Shown here in pieces: positions 1 through 8,658 of a stretch of 64,000 bases of DNA (within the stretch, counting starts at the first letter, position 1; each line of letters starts with the position of its first letter). The DNA is from SXNM01 sp964586155 (GTDB lineage: Bacteria > Myxococcota_A > UBA9042). Where the stretch lies: assembly GCA_964586155.1 (NCBI GenBank), contig CAZPHC010000007.1, positions 1 through 64,000 on the forward strand, in the 5' to 3' direction. The position numbers were made by a program, and so were the translations under genes. The notes below the pieces were generated by a model. The model had not been told where the DNA came from. It made no database searches and saw nothing but the letters and a program-made list of their open reading frames with translations.

Positions 1-1
1 C

Positions 2-211
2 GACATGTGGCAAGGAGTGGCGATCGGCGCCGGCGTCGCGTTCCTCGCGCTACGGATCTGGGAGATCTACGACGTCTGGGCCGGTCCGTCGCAGTGGAAC
101 GACGCCTATCGCCGCGCCCGGGATCGCGCCGGTCCGGGTCCGCTGCAGTTCTCGTTCAGCGTCGTGCCGACCCAGGGCGGCGGCTCGATGTTCGGCCAAC
201 TGCGGTTCTGA
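2..211 (+). CDS. C-terminal part of an unknown small membrane or surface protein (5' truncated)
   Basis: The reading frame is open from the first complete codon and ends with TGA at 209-211, so this is the 3' end of a gene that begins before the window. The visible 69 residues start with a hydrophobic stretch (VAIGAGVAFLALRIWEI) followed by a short charged segment and a Gly-rich tail ending in GQLRF. The final aromatic residue would fit an outer-membrane or surface protein, but I do not recognise a family. The next gene, arfB, starts 2 bp after the stop, so the two are probably cotranscribed. An internal ATG at position 5 exists but there is no reason to treat it as the true start. Confidence 0.55.
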   Translation, partial: DMWQGVAIGAGVAFLALRIWEIYDVWAGPSQWNDAYRRARDRAGPGPLQFSFSVVPTQGGGSMFGQLRF

Positions 212-213
212 CC

Positions 214-636
214 ATGGACGATCTGCGCGTCAGCCCTGCCCTGACCGTGCCTGGCGCCGCCTTGAGCTGGACCGCCGCGCGCGCCGAGGGCCCAGGCGGC
301 CAACACGTCAACAAGACGTCGAGCAAGGTCGAGCTGCGCTGTCAGCTCGCCGCCGCCGAGATCCGCCCGGCCGTGCTCGCACGCCTGCACGCGGCGAAGC
401 CCTCGTGGTTCGTCGGCGACGGCGAGCTGCTCGTGGTCTCGCAAAAGACGCGCAGCCAGGGCCGCAACCTGGCGGACGCGCTCGAACGGCTGGCCGAGGC
501 GCTGCGCGAGGCGTTGGTGCCGCCGACGCCGCGACGGCCGACCAAGCCGACCTATGGATCGCAGCTACGGCGGCTCGACGGCAAGCGCCGCGACGGCGAG
601 AAGAAGCGGGATCGCGCCGGCGTTCGCGACGACTGA
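214..636 (+). CDS. arfB: Alternative ribosome-rescue factor ArfB-like (class I release factor domain)
   Basis: This 140-residue protein has the length and layout of ArfB/YaeJ. The peptidyl-tRNA hydrolysis motif GPGGQ lies at residues 26-30 and is followed by HVNKTSSKVELR, the usual context in the family. The C-terminus is rich in Lys and Arg (KRRDGEKKRDR), as expected for the tail that enters the empty mRNA channel of a stalled ribosome. It lacks the codon-recognition domains of RF1/RF2. ATG 214 is chosen because the protein then begins as in the family and the previous gene stops 2 bp upstream; the ribosome binding site is weak, suggesting translational coupling. The known family role is hydrolysis of peptidyl-tRNA on non-stop ribosomes. 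Confidence 0.9.
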   Translation: MDDLRVSPALTVPGAALSWTAARAEGPGGQHVNKTSSKVELRCQLAAAEIRPAVLARLHAAKPSWFVGDGELLVVSQKTRSQGRNLADALERLAEALREALVPPTPRRPTKPTYGSQLRRLDGKRRDGEKKRDRAGVRDD

Positions 637-691
637 AGCCGCAACGACGCGCCGATCGCGGTGCGACGACGCGAACTCACCAGGCCATCGA

Positions 692-3600
692 CTACATGTT
701 GCGGCGGTAGCGGCCGCCGACCTCGTAGAGCGCCGCCGAGACCTGGCCGAGGCTCAAGGCCGGCACGACGTCCATGATTGCGGCGAAGACATTGTCGCCG
801 GAGAGCACGGCGCGCTTGAGACGCTCGGCGGCGGCGGGGGCGACGTCGGCGTGGCGGGCGTGGAAATCGTCGAGACGGCGCAGCTGGTCCTCCTTCTCGT
901 CGTCGCTCGAGCGCGCCAGCTCGATGCTGGTCGCGACCGCCTCGTCGGCCCCCGGCGCCAGGAACGTGTTGACGCCGATGATCGGCAGCTCGCCCGAGTG
1001 CTTGCGGTGCTCGTAGAGCATCGACTCCTCTTGGATCTTGCTGCGCTGGTAGGCGCGCTCCATCGCGCCGAGCACGCCGCCGCGCTCGGAGATGCGCTCG
1101 AACTCGGACAGCACGGCCTCTTCGACCAGCTCGGTGAGCTCCTCGATCAGGAACGAGCCCTGGTTCGGGTTCTCGTTGCGGGCGACGCCGAACTCGCGGT
1201 TGATCACGAGCTGGATCGCCAGGGCGCGGCGCACGCTCTCTTCGGTCGGCGTGGTCACGGCCTCGTCGTAGGCGTTGGTGTGCAGGCTGTTGCAGTTGTC
1301 GTAGATCGCGAGCAGCGCCTGCAGCGTGGTGCGGATGTCGTTGAAGGCCATCTCCTGGGCGTGCAGCGAGCGACCCGACGTCTGGACATGGTACTTCAGC
1401 ATCTGCGAGCGCTCGTTGGCGCCGTAGAGGTCACGCATCGCGATCGACCAGATGCGTCGGGCGACGCGGCCGATGACGGCGTACTCGGGATCCATGCCGT
1501 TGCTGAAGAAGAAGCTGAAATTCGGCGCGAACGCGTCGATCGCCATGCCACGCGCGCGGTAGGCCTCGACCAGGGTGAAGCCGTTGGCCAGCGTGAACGC
1601 CAGCTGCGTGATCGGGTTCGCGCCGGCTTCGGCGATGTGGTAGCCGCTGATCGACACCGAGTAGAAGTTGCGCACGTCGTGCTCGACGAACCAGGCCGCG
1701 ACGTCGGCCATCCGCTCCAGCGCGAACTCGGTCGAGAAGATGCAGGTGTTCTGCGCCTGATCTTCCTTGAGGATGTCGGCCTGCACCGTGCCGCGGACCT
1801 TGCGCACGGTCTCGCCGACGATGCGCTGCCAGGTCGCGTCGTCGACCATCGCGCGCAGGGCGTCGCCGTCGACGCCGCCGGCGTCGGGCTGCAAGCACTC
1901 GGCCTCGGTGATGGCGAGCGCGCCGGTCGCCCGCAGGTGCCGACGCAGCTGCTGGCGAATCGCCGCGTGGAAGTAGAACGCCAGGATCGTCGGCGCCGGA
2001 CCGTTGATCGTCATCGACACCGACGTCTGCGGGCTGCAGAGGTCGAAGCCGGCGTAGAGCGCCTCCATGTCCTCGACGGTGGCGACGCTGACGCCGCTGT
2101 TGCCGACCTTGCCCCAGATGTCGGGCCGCCGCGCCGGGTTCTCGCCATAGAGCGTGACCGAGTCGAAGGCGGTCGAGAGGCGCTTGGCGTCCGCGTGCTG
2201 CGAGAGCAGGTGGAAGCGGCGGTTGGTGCGCCAGGGGCCGCCCTCGCCGGCGAACATGCGCGCTGGATCCTCGCCCTGGCGCTTGAACGGGAACACGCCG
2301 GCGGTGAAGGGGAAGTAGCCCGGCAGATGCTCGAGCATGCAGAAGCGCACGACGGCGCCCCAGGTGTCGAGGTGCGGCACGGCGACGCGGGAGATCGCCT
2401 GGCCGGCGAGGCTCTCGGTCGTGCGCTCGACGCGGATGGTCTTGCCGCGCACGTCGTAGCCGATGACGTCGGCGCGGTAGCGGGCCTCGAGCTCGGTCCA
2501 GGCGACAATCGCGGTCCGCGTATCGTCGTCGAGTCGGGCGACGCAGTCCTGGTAGGCCTGCAGCAGCTCGGCCTGCGCCGCGCCTGAGGGCACGAACCCA
2601 CGCAGGTCGTCGGCGGGGGACGGGATGGCCGGGCCGCCGAGGGCGGTGAGGGCACGCGCCAAGGCCCAGGCCTGCCGCGCCAGATCGGCCTGTTGCGCCG
2701 CGCGCGCCTTGTGCCCGCGCACGGCGTCGGCGATCTCTCCGAGGTAGCCGGCGCGCCGGGGCGGCACGAGCGAGCCGCGCTCGGGCAGGCCGACCTGCAG
2801 CGCGTCAGCGTAGCGGCCGCGCCACGACCGGCCTGTGCGCGCGCCGAGCTGGTCGACCAGCGCCAGGTAGCCCGCGTTGACGCCCCGATCGTTGTGCTGG
2901 CTCGCCATCGTCGCGAACACCGGCATCTGGTCGACCGGCACCTCGAAGCGGGCGTGCGCGCGCTGCACGGCCTTGCGCACGTCGCGCAGTGCGTCGAGCG
3001 CGCCAGGCTTGTCGAACTTGTTGATCAGCACCAGATCGGCGACGTCGAGCATCTCGATCTTCTCGAGCTGGCTCTGGGCGCCGAACTCCGGGGTCATCAC
3101 ATAGACCGAGAGGTCCGAGAGCGCGACGATGCCGGCGTCGGCCTGGCCGATGCCCGAGGTCTCGGCGATGATCAGGTCGAAGCCAGCGCGCCGGCAGATC
3201 GCGATGGCGTCAGCGAGCGCCGCCGAGAGTTCGTTGCCCGAGCTCCGCGTGGCCAGCGAGCGCATGAACACGCGGCCGCAGTCGAGGCTGTTCATGCGGA
3301 TGCGGTCGCCGAGCAACGCGCCGCCGGTGCGCTGCCGCGTCGGATCGACCGAGAGCACGGCCACGCGCATCGTCGGATGGTCCTCGACCAGGCGCCGGAC
3401 CAGCTCGTCGCACAGCGAGCTCTTGCCCGCGCCGCCGGTGCCCGTCAGGCCCACCACGGGCACCGAGGCAGCGTCTGGACGCGCCGCGTCGCCGAGGCGC
3501 GCCGCCAACGCAGCCGCCCAGGCGCCGGCGTCGATCCTGCCGTCCGCGGCCGATTCGGCCAGCGTCATCGCCCGGCCGAGGCCGAGCCAATCGTCGCGGT

Positions 3601-4138
3601 CCAGCGTCGCCGGTAGCGACGCGACCTCCGGGGCCGCCATCGCCGCCGCCGACTCGTCGACGATGACGTCGATCATGCCCTGCAAACCCAGGCGGCGGCC
3701 GTCCTCGGGGTGGAAGATGCGGGCGACGCCGTAGGCCTCGAGCTCGGCCTTCTCCTCGGGGATGATCGTGCCGCCACCGCCGCCATAGACGCGGACATGG
3801 CCGGAGCCGCGCTCGCGCAACATGTCTACCATGTAGCGGAAGTACTCCATGTGGCCGCCCTGGTAGGAGCTGACGGCGATGGCCTGGGCGTCTTCTTGGA
3901 TCGCGGCGTCGACGATGTCGCGCACCGAGCGGTTGTGGCCGAGGTGGATCACCTCGCAGCCGCTGGCCTGCAGGATCCGGCGCATGATGTGGATCGCCGC
4001 GTCGTGGCCGTCGAAGAGGCTGGCGGCGGTGACGACGCGCACCGGATGGCGGGCGCCCTGCCCGGCCGCGGACGGCGAGCGGCCGTGGGCGGCGCGGGGA
4101 GCGGTCGAAGCGGTCGCGGCGGGCATCGTGGCGGTCAT
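692..4138 (-). CDS. icmF: Fused isobutyryl-CoA mutase IcmF (B12 domain, MeaB-type G-protein, mutase)
   Basis: This 1148-residue protein has the IcmF domain order. An N-terminal cobalamin domain spans about residues 33-165 with DGHD at 43-46 (His45 would be the axial ligand) and SSYQGG near 90. A MeaB-like GTPase follows, with P-loop GTGGAGKS at 233-240 and NKFDKPG further on, and then the TIM-barrel mutase. The active-site segments FPFTAGVFPFKR and KYHVQTSGRSLH match isobutyryl-CoA mutases rather than methylmalonyl-CoA mutase. The enzyme interconverts isobutyryl- and n-butyryl-CoA and has its own G-protein chaperone. ATG 4138 is chosen because AGGAG lies 6 nt upstream; a longer in-frame reading to 4258 has no site and is a poor-quality extension. 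The gene stands alone on the minus strand, convergent with arfB. Confidence 0.93.
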   Translation of the reverse strand: MTATMPAATASTAPRAAHGRSPSAAGQGARHPVRVVTAASLFDGHDAAIHIMRRILQASGCEVIHLGHNRSVRDIVDAAIQEDAQAIAVSSYQGGHMEYFRYMVDMLRERGSGHVRVYGGGGGTIIPEEKAELEAYGVARIFHPEDGRRLGLQGMIDVIVDESAAAMAAPEVASLPATLDRDDWLGLGRAMTLAESAADGRIDAGAWAAALAARLGDAARPDAASVPVVGLTGTGGAGKSSLCDELVRRLVEDHPTMRVAVLSVDPTRQRTGGALLGDRIRMNSLDCGRVFMRSLATRSSGNELSAALADAIAICRRAGFDLIIAETSGIGQADAGIVALSDLSVYVMTPEFGAQSQLEKIEMLDVADLVLINKFDKPGALDALRDVRKAVQRAHARFEVPVDQMPVFATMASQHNDRGVNAGYLALVDQLGARTGRSWRGRYADALQVGLPERGSLVPPRRAGYLGEIADAVRGHKARAAQQADLARQAWALARALTALGGPAIPSPADDLRGFVPSGAAQAELLQAYQDCVARLDDDTRTAIVAWTELEARYRADVIGYDVRGKTIRVERTTESLAGQAISRVAVPHLDTWGAVVRFCMLEHLPGYFPFTAGVFPFKRQGEDPARMFAGEGGPWRTNRRFHLLSQHADAKRLSTAFDSVTLYGENPARRPDIWGKVGNSGVSVATVEDMEALYAGFDLCSPQTSVSMTINGPAPTILAFYFHAAIRQQLRRHLRATGALAITEAECLQPDAGGVDGDALRAMVDDATWQRIVGETVRKVRGTVQADILKEDQAQNTCIFSTEFALERMADVAAWFVEHDVRNFYSVSISGYHIAEAGANPITQLAFTLANGFTLVEAYRARGMAIDAFAPNFSFFFSNGMDPEYAVIGRVARRIWSIAMRDLYGANERSQMLKYHVQTSGRSLHAQEMAFNDIRTTLQALLAIYDNCNSLHTNAYDEAVTTPTEESVRRALAIQLVINREFGVARNENPNQGSFLIEELTELVEEAVLSEFERISERGGVLGAMERAYQRSKIQEESMLYEHRKHSGELPIIGVNTFLAPGADEAVATSIELARSSDDEKEDQLRRLDDFHARHADVAPAAAERLKRAVLSGDNVFAAIMDVVPALSLGQVSAALYEVGGRYRRNM

Positions 4139-4228
4139 GACGACTCCTGGGCAGACCGGCAGCGACGCCGGCGCGCGAGAGGATGGCGCAGTCCGCAGCG
4201 ATGGAGCAAGGCTCGGCGTGACCACGCC

Positions 4229-4258
4229 TTGCGTGGCCCGTGGCGGCGGGCCTACCAT
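4229..4258 (+). promoter_or_regulatory. Probable housekeeping promoter of the SPFH operon
   Basis: TTGCGT at 4229-4234 and TACCAT at 4253-4258 are separated by 18 bp. This fits the TTGCNN/TANNNT pattern found before several other genes in this window. A transcript would begin near 4266 and leave a leader of about 30 nt before the ATG at 4297, which is preceded by GGAGGG. Confidence 0.5.
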
Positions 4259-4296
4259 CGGCGCGACGCGGCGTCACCACGGATCAGGGAGGGTCG

Positions 4297-5430
4297 ATGA
4301 GCACTGCCACCGAGCGAATCGCCGGGTTCTTCCGGGGCGGGGGGCCACTGCGCTTCATCCTGCCCGGAATCGCGGCCTTCTTGCTGATCGGCAACCTCTT
4401 CTCGGGCGGCTTCGGCGTGATCGAGGTCGAGCCGGGCGAGGTGGCGGTCATCTACAACACGACCGGCATCGACCTCTTCGGTGAAGAGAAGCGCGTCGTG
4501 CACCAGCAAGGCACGATCACGTTCATGCCCTGGTTCCAGACCGTCGAGATCCTGCACGTCGAGCCGCTGGTGCTGGTGATGGAAGGCGAGAAGGACATCG
4601 ACGCCAACCACGTGCGCAAGCTGACCGTTCGCGCCAACGACGGCAGCAACTTCTGGTTCAACAAGCTCGAGATCCACTACCAGGCGATCCCGGCCAAGGC
4701 CGACGTCATCCTCGAGGCGCACGGCCGCGACGACGCCTACAAGAACAACGCCTTGCGCGTCCACGCCCGCGCCGTGTTGCGTGACGAGTTCGGCCAGTAC
4801 TCGTTCTTGCAGGCTGCGGACCCGTCGAGCTACGGCAAGGCCGTCACCGACGCGCGCACGGTGCTCAACGAGCGCCTGCGCCCGACCGGCATCGAGGTGA
4901 CGCAGGTCATCACGCCCAAGCCCAGTTTCGCCGCCAACGTCGAGAAGGCCATCGCCGACCGCCAGAACGCCGAGCAAGAGGTGCTGGTGCTCGCCAAGCA
5001 GCGCGAGCGCCTCGACAAACAGGCGGACCGTCTGCGCCAGCAGGTCACCGAAGAGAAGAACGCCGAATACCAGGCGCTGCTCGCCCAGCTGGCCTCGGAC
5101 CTGCAGCAGGCCAAGAACAAGGCCGTCTCGGTCAAGCGCGAGGCCGACAAGTACTCCATCGACCGCCTCGCCAACGGCCACGCCATCCACACCGAGAAGA
5201 CCACGCGCGCCAAGGCCTCGGCCGTCGCCGCCCGCGAACGCGCCCAGGGCCTCGCGGCGCAGATCCGCGCCGTCGGTGACCAGGGCCCGGACGTGCTGAA
5301 CGCCGAGATCGCGCACAACATCTTCCCGCAGCTGCAGAAGCTGCGCGCCAAGCCCTACGCCAACGCCAGCCAGCCGATCGACATCCGCCACATCAGCGCG
5401 ACCGGCAACGACGATGGAGGCCAGCCATGA
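4297..5430 (+). CDS. SPFH/band-7 family membrane-anchored protein (first of a pair)
   Basis: The 377-residue protein has one N-terminal membrane segment at about residues 18-35, then a band-7/SPFH-like domain starting at VEPGEVAVIYNTTG, and a long Gln/Lys/Glu-rich helical part (about 235-330) that should form a coiled coil. The layout resembles HflK/HflC and prohibitin proteins, which form membrane rings, organise microdomains and modulate proteases. The start at ATG 4297 has a strong GGAGGG site; a GTG start at 4240 in the same frame is less likely because it lies inside the probable promoter. Its stop overlaps the start of the next SPFH gene (ATGA), so the two are coupled and may build a heteromeric complex. 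The specific partner or protease is unknown. Confidence 0.75.
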   Translation: MSTATERIAGFFRGGGPLRFILPGIAAFLLIGNLFSGGFGVIEVEPGEVAVIYNTTGIDLFGEEKRVVHQQGTITFMPWFQTVEILHVEPLVLVMEGEKDIDANHVRKLTVRANDGSNFWFNKLEIHYQAIPAKADVILEAHGRDDAYKNNALRVHARAVLRDEFGQYSFLQAADPSSYGKAVTDARTVLNERLRPTGIEVTQVITPKPSFAANVEKAIADRQNAEQEVLVLAKQRERLDKQADRLRQQVTEEKNAEYQALLAQLASDLQQAKNKAVSVKREADKYSIDRLANGHAIHTEKTTRAKASAVAARERAQGLAAQIRAVGDQGPDVLNAEIAHNIFPQLQKLRAKPYANASQPIDIRHISATGNDDGGQP

Positions 5431-6461
5431 GTCGGCTCTTCGGCATCCAAGGCCTCTCGCTGCTCGTCATCCTCGGCTGGCTGTTGCCCAATACCCTGAC
5501 GACCTACGTCGAAGCCGACGAGATCGGTGTGCGTCGCTCGCTTTTTGGCGGCATCGAGGAGCTCGACTTCCACCAGGGTCGTTGGCTCGACGTGCCGCTG
5601 GTGCACTCGTGGTATCGCCTGCCCCGGACGCTGCACTACCTGGAATTCGCCGACAACGATGACGTCGACGTGCGCACCCGCGACGGCAACCTGATCCATG
5701 TCGACCTCGCCGTCGTCTACAAGATCAAACACGACGAGGCCCACACCATCTGCCGCGAGGGCATGGCGCAGTCGTATTCGCATCGCGTGCGCTCGGCGGT
5801 CGAAGGGTTCTTGCTCAAGCACCTGGCGCAGATGTCGAACAAGGACATCACCGATCCCGATGTGCGCTCGAAGATCGCGCTCTCGGCCATCGATCCGCTC
5901 AACGAGCGCCTGGCGCAGTACCACGTCCAGGTCATCCCCGAGGGCGTGGTGATCCGCGCCATCAGCTTCGACGGCCCCTACGAGGATCGCCTGCAGGCCA
6001 AGCAGTTCTTCGCCGTCCAGGCCGAGCTCGACGTGGCCGAGCAGCGTCGCTCCGAGGCCAAGCAGGCCACCGACACCGTGCAGAAAGGCATCGACAAGGT
6101 CGTCGCGATCGAGCGCGAGGCGTGGAACGAGCGCATCGAGCTCGCCCGCCGCGCCACCGAGACCGAGATCGCCCACGTCGACGGCGACGTGCTCGAATAC
6201 GATCGCCGCGTCCGCGCCGAGGCCGACGCCGAGTACGACCGGCTGGTCGCCGAGGGCGAGCGCGCCCAGCTCGAGGCCGCCGCGCTGGGCGAGCGGCTGC
6301 GCGCCGAGGCGCTGACGACCAAGGCGGGCCGGATCTACGCGGCGATCGAGGCCGTGCGCGCGTTCAAGCTGGGCGATTTCGAGCTCAACAGCCTGGATCC
6401 GGCGTTCCTGCAGCGATTCGGCTCGATGGCGAGCTGGCGCAAATTCTTCGGCGGCGAGTAG
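5427..6461 (+). CDS. SPFH/band-7 family membrane-anchored protein (second of a pair)
   Basis: This 344-residue protein begins with a membrane segment at about residues 7-25, followed by VEADEIGVRRSLFGG and an SPFH-type domain that includes RDGNLIHVDLAVVYKI. The C-terminal half (about 195-310) is Ala/Glu/Arg-rich and predicted to be coiled coil. It is a divergent partner of the preceding gene; the two overlap by 4 bp (ATGA). Together they recall HflKC-type pairs, although I see no FtsH gene nearby. The third gene, 21 bp downstream, encodes a small membrane-anchored helical protein that is probably part of the same unit. Confidence 0.75.
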   Translation: MSRLFGIQGLSLLVILGWLLPNTLTTYVEADEIGVRRSLFGGIEELDFHQGRWLDVPLVHSWYRLPRTLHYLEFADNDDVDVRTRDGNLIHVDLAVVYKIKHDEAHTICREGMAQSYSHRVRSAVEGFLLKHLAQMSNKDITDPDVRSKIALSAIDPLNERLAQYHVQVIPEGVVIRAISFDGPYEDRLQAKQFFAVQAELDVAEQRRSEAKQATDTVQKGIDKVVAIEREAWNERIELARRATETEIAHVDGDVLEYDRRVRAEADAEYDRLVAEGERAQLEAAALGERLRAEALTTKAGRIYAAIEAVRAFKLGDFELNSLDPAFLQRFGSMASWRKFFGGE

Positions 6462-6482
6462 CCGCCACCCGGGAGCCTGCAC

Positions 6483-7046
6483 GTGCTGGTGCGCATCCTC
6501 GAGCTCATCGCGCTGGTGGCCATCGCCACCTTCGCCTTCCAGCTGCTGCGGCCGCACCCGCTGCGCCGGCTGCCGTGGCGCTGGCGGGCGCTGGCGCTGC
6601 GCGACGCCCAGATGGGGCGGGCGCTGCAGCTGCGGCGCAGCATGGTGCGGCTGCTGCTGCAAGGCCGGGCCCAAGACGCCGTGGGCATGATGGCCGACTT
6701 CGACCGCGTGCTCTCGTCGATGGCAGCGGCGATCGAGGCACGCAGCGCGGTCGCCGGCCTGCCGGCGGCGGCGCGCGGCGACCACGCCGACCAGACGCAG
6801 CGCTCGATCCACGAGGCGATGGGCTGGCTCGAGGCTGCGCACGGCCACCTGGTCGACATCGCCCGGGCCGAGATCGACGCCGCGGTCGGCGAGGTCCGTG
6901 CCCGCCTGCTCGATCACACCGAGTCGCTGCGGCTGGAGCTCGAGGCGCGGCGCGAGGTCGAGTCGATGCTGGCGCGCGGCGAGGGTCGCAGCGCGGCCGC
7001 CGAGACGACCGCGCCCGCGAGGACAGACGACACAGATATCAACTAG
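6483..7046 (+). CDS. Small membrane-anchored helical protein next to the SPFH pair
   Basis: I do not recognise a family. The 187-residue product starts with a hydrophobic segment (LVRILELIALVAIATFAFQLL, about residues 2-22) and continues as an Arg/Ala/Glu-rich, probably all-helical cytoplasmic region. The GTG start at 6483 is preceded by GGGAG about 9 nt upstream. It follows the second SPFH gene by 21 bp on the same strand, so it is most likely cotranscribed and could be an accessory of the SPFH complex. The C-terminal 25 residues are low-complexity (Ala, Thr, Asp). Confidence 0.6.
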   Translation: MLVRILELIALVAIATFAFQLLRPHPLRRLPWRWRALALRDAQMGRALQLRRSMVRLLLQGRAQDAVGMMADFDRVLSSMAAAIEARSAVAGLPAAARGDHADQTQRSIHEAMGWLEAAHGHLVDIARAEIDAAVGEVRARLLDHTESLRLELEARREVESMLARGEGRSAAAETTAPARTDDTDIN

Positions 7047-7061
7047 ACGTTTATCTATCCA

Positions 7062-7081
7062 AGCCGGCACACGGCCCGGCT
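7062..7081. other. Inverted repeat between the SPFH operon and the M81 peptidase gene
   Basis: AGCCGG and CCGGCT form a 6-bp stem with an 8-nt loop, 15 bp after the preceding stop codon. It lies directly after a short AT-rich stretch (7050-7060) that is unusual here. It could be a weak terminator without a T-tract, or part of the leader of the next gene. Confidence 0.3.
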
Positions 7082-7137
7082 GGCGCCGCGCGACGGCCCC
7101 ACCAACCGCGCAGAGCAGGCGCCGAGGATGCAAGGAC

Positions 7138-8658
7138 ATGCGCATCGCCTTTGGCCGAATCGCCCAGGAATCCAACGCGCTCTCGCCCGTGGTCACGACC
7201 ATGGAGGACTTCGAGCGCACCCACTTGCTGCAAGGCGCCGAGCTGCTCGCGGCCTGCCAGCCGGACGGTTTTGAGGCCAAGGGCTTCTTGCGCGACGCGG
7301 AGCTGTCGGGCTTCGTCCGCGCCGCCAAGGAGGCAGGTGACGTCGAGGCCGTGCCGTTGATCTCGGCCTGGACCGTACCCGGCGGACCGATCGAGCGGGC
7401 GACGCTCGACGCGCTGATCGGCCGCCTGATCGAGGCCTTGCGCGCCGCCGGCAGCGTCGACGCGGTCATGCTCTCGCTGCACGGCGCGATGGCCGCCGTC
7501 GACAGCCGCGAGCCCGAGTCCGAGATCCTCGCGGCGGTGCGCGAGGCGGTGGGCCCCAAGGTGCGCATCGGCGTCTCGTTGGACCTGCACGCCGACCTGA
7601 CGCCGAACAAGCTGCGCCACGTCGACGTGCTCGCCGCCTACCAGACCAACCCGCACCGCGACCACGCCCGCACCGGCGAACGCTGCGGCCGCACGCTGAT
7701 CGCGGCGGTGCGCGGCGCGGCGACGCTGACGACCGCCTGGCGTTCGCTGCCGATGGTCATCGGCGGCGGCGTGACGCTCGACTTCTTGCCGCCGATGTTG
7801 CCGATCTTCTGGCGCATGCGGACGCTCGAGCGGCGCGTGCCGAAGGTGCTGCTGACCAACATCTTCATGAGCCACCTCTGGCTCGACTCGCCCGAGCTCG
7901 GTTGGTCGGTCCACGTCACCACCGACGGCGACCAGGCCCTCGCCGACCGCATCGCCGACGAGCTCGCCGATCGGCTGTGGGCGACGCGCCTGCACGACCC
8001 GCCGTCGATGCCCGGGCCCGACGAGGCCATCGAGGCTGCGCGCCAGGCGCGTTGGGCGCGCAAGCTCGGCATCGTCGCGATGTGCGACGCCTCGGACGTC
8101 GTCGGCGCCGGCGCGCCCGGCGACCGCACCGAGCTGCTGCGCGCGGCCCTGGAGCGCGGCCGCGACCTGCAGTGGTTGGTGCCCATTCGCGACCCGATCG
8201 CGCTGCAGGCCCTGGCCTCGACCCGGATCGGCGCGACGATCGACATGCCGCTCGGCGCGACGCTCGATCCGCAGCACAGCGCGCCGCTGCCGGTGCGTGG
8301 CGTCCTGCGGCGCTTCGAGTTGACCGAGGCGTTCGGCCGGGTCGCTGTGCTCGATCTCGGTCACGTCCAGGTCGTCGTCACCGAGGGCGCGCCTCTGGCC
8401 ATGAACCCGGAATTCTACACCGATCGCGGCCTGGACGTGTGGAAGGCCGACGTCGTGGTGGTGAAGTCGTTCTTCCCGTTCCGCATCTACTTCGCGAAGA
8501 TGCTGCGCAAGTCCATCTACGTCCGCACCGGCGGCGGCACGACGGACCTGGACGCGTGGCGTCGCGTCACCTTCGCTCGGCCGACCTGGCCGGCGAACAA
8601 CCCCAGTGATTGGCGCGCCGCAGACCGCGACCGTCGCACGGACGTGGCACCCTCATGA
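7138..8658 (+). CDS. M81-family metallopeptidase, MlrC-like
   Basis: The 506-residue protein matches the MlrC/M81 family in length and layout: an N-terminal domain (formerly DUF1485) with MRIAFGRIAQESNALSP at the start, the conserved SLHGAMAA, DLHAD and NPHRDH segments that hold metal ligands, and a C-terminal MlrC domain with VVVVKSFFPFRIYF. The founding member opens small linear peptides from microcystin; the substrate of most bacterial homologues is unknown. ATG 7138 has AAGGA close upstream. The stop overlaps the start of the next gene (ATGA), so a secreted companion is coupled to it. Confidence 0.85.
   Translation: MRIAFGRIAQESNALSPVVTTMEDFERTHLLQGAELLAACQPDGFEAKGFLRDAELSGFVRAAKEAGDVEAVPLISAWTVPGGPIERATLDALIGRLIEALRAAGSVDAVMLSLHGAMAAVDSREPESEILAAVREAVGPKVRIGVSLDLHADLTPNKLRHVDVLAAYQTNPHRDHARTGERCGRTLIAAVRGAATLTTAWRSLPMVIGGGVTLDFLPPMLPIFWRMRTLERRVPKVLLTNIFMSHLWLDSPELGWSVHVTTDGDQALADRIADELADRLWATRLHDPPSMPGPDEAIEAARQARWARKLGIVAMCDASDVVGAGAPGDRTELLRAALERGRDLQWLVPIRDPIALQALASTRIGATIDMPLGATLDPQHSAPLPVRGVLRRFELTEAFGRVAVLDLGHVQVVVTEGAPLAMNPEFYTDRGLDVWKADVVVVKSFFPFRIYFAKMLRKSIYVRTGGGTTDLDAWRRVTFARPTWPANNPSDWRAADRDRRTDVAPS

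Noticed and set aside
554..2587. Long plus-strand open frame opposite icmF
   Set aside because: Its composition is a shadow of the mutase gene; the minus-strand product has complete domain motifs.
4180..4209. Promoter of icmF (TTGCTC with CATCCT)
   Set aside because: The -10 match is too weak to list as a feature.
4240..4296. Earlier GTG start of the first SPFH gene
   Set aside because: It lies within the proposed promoter, while ATG 4297 has GGAGGG.
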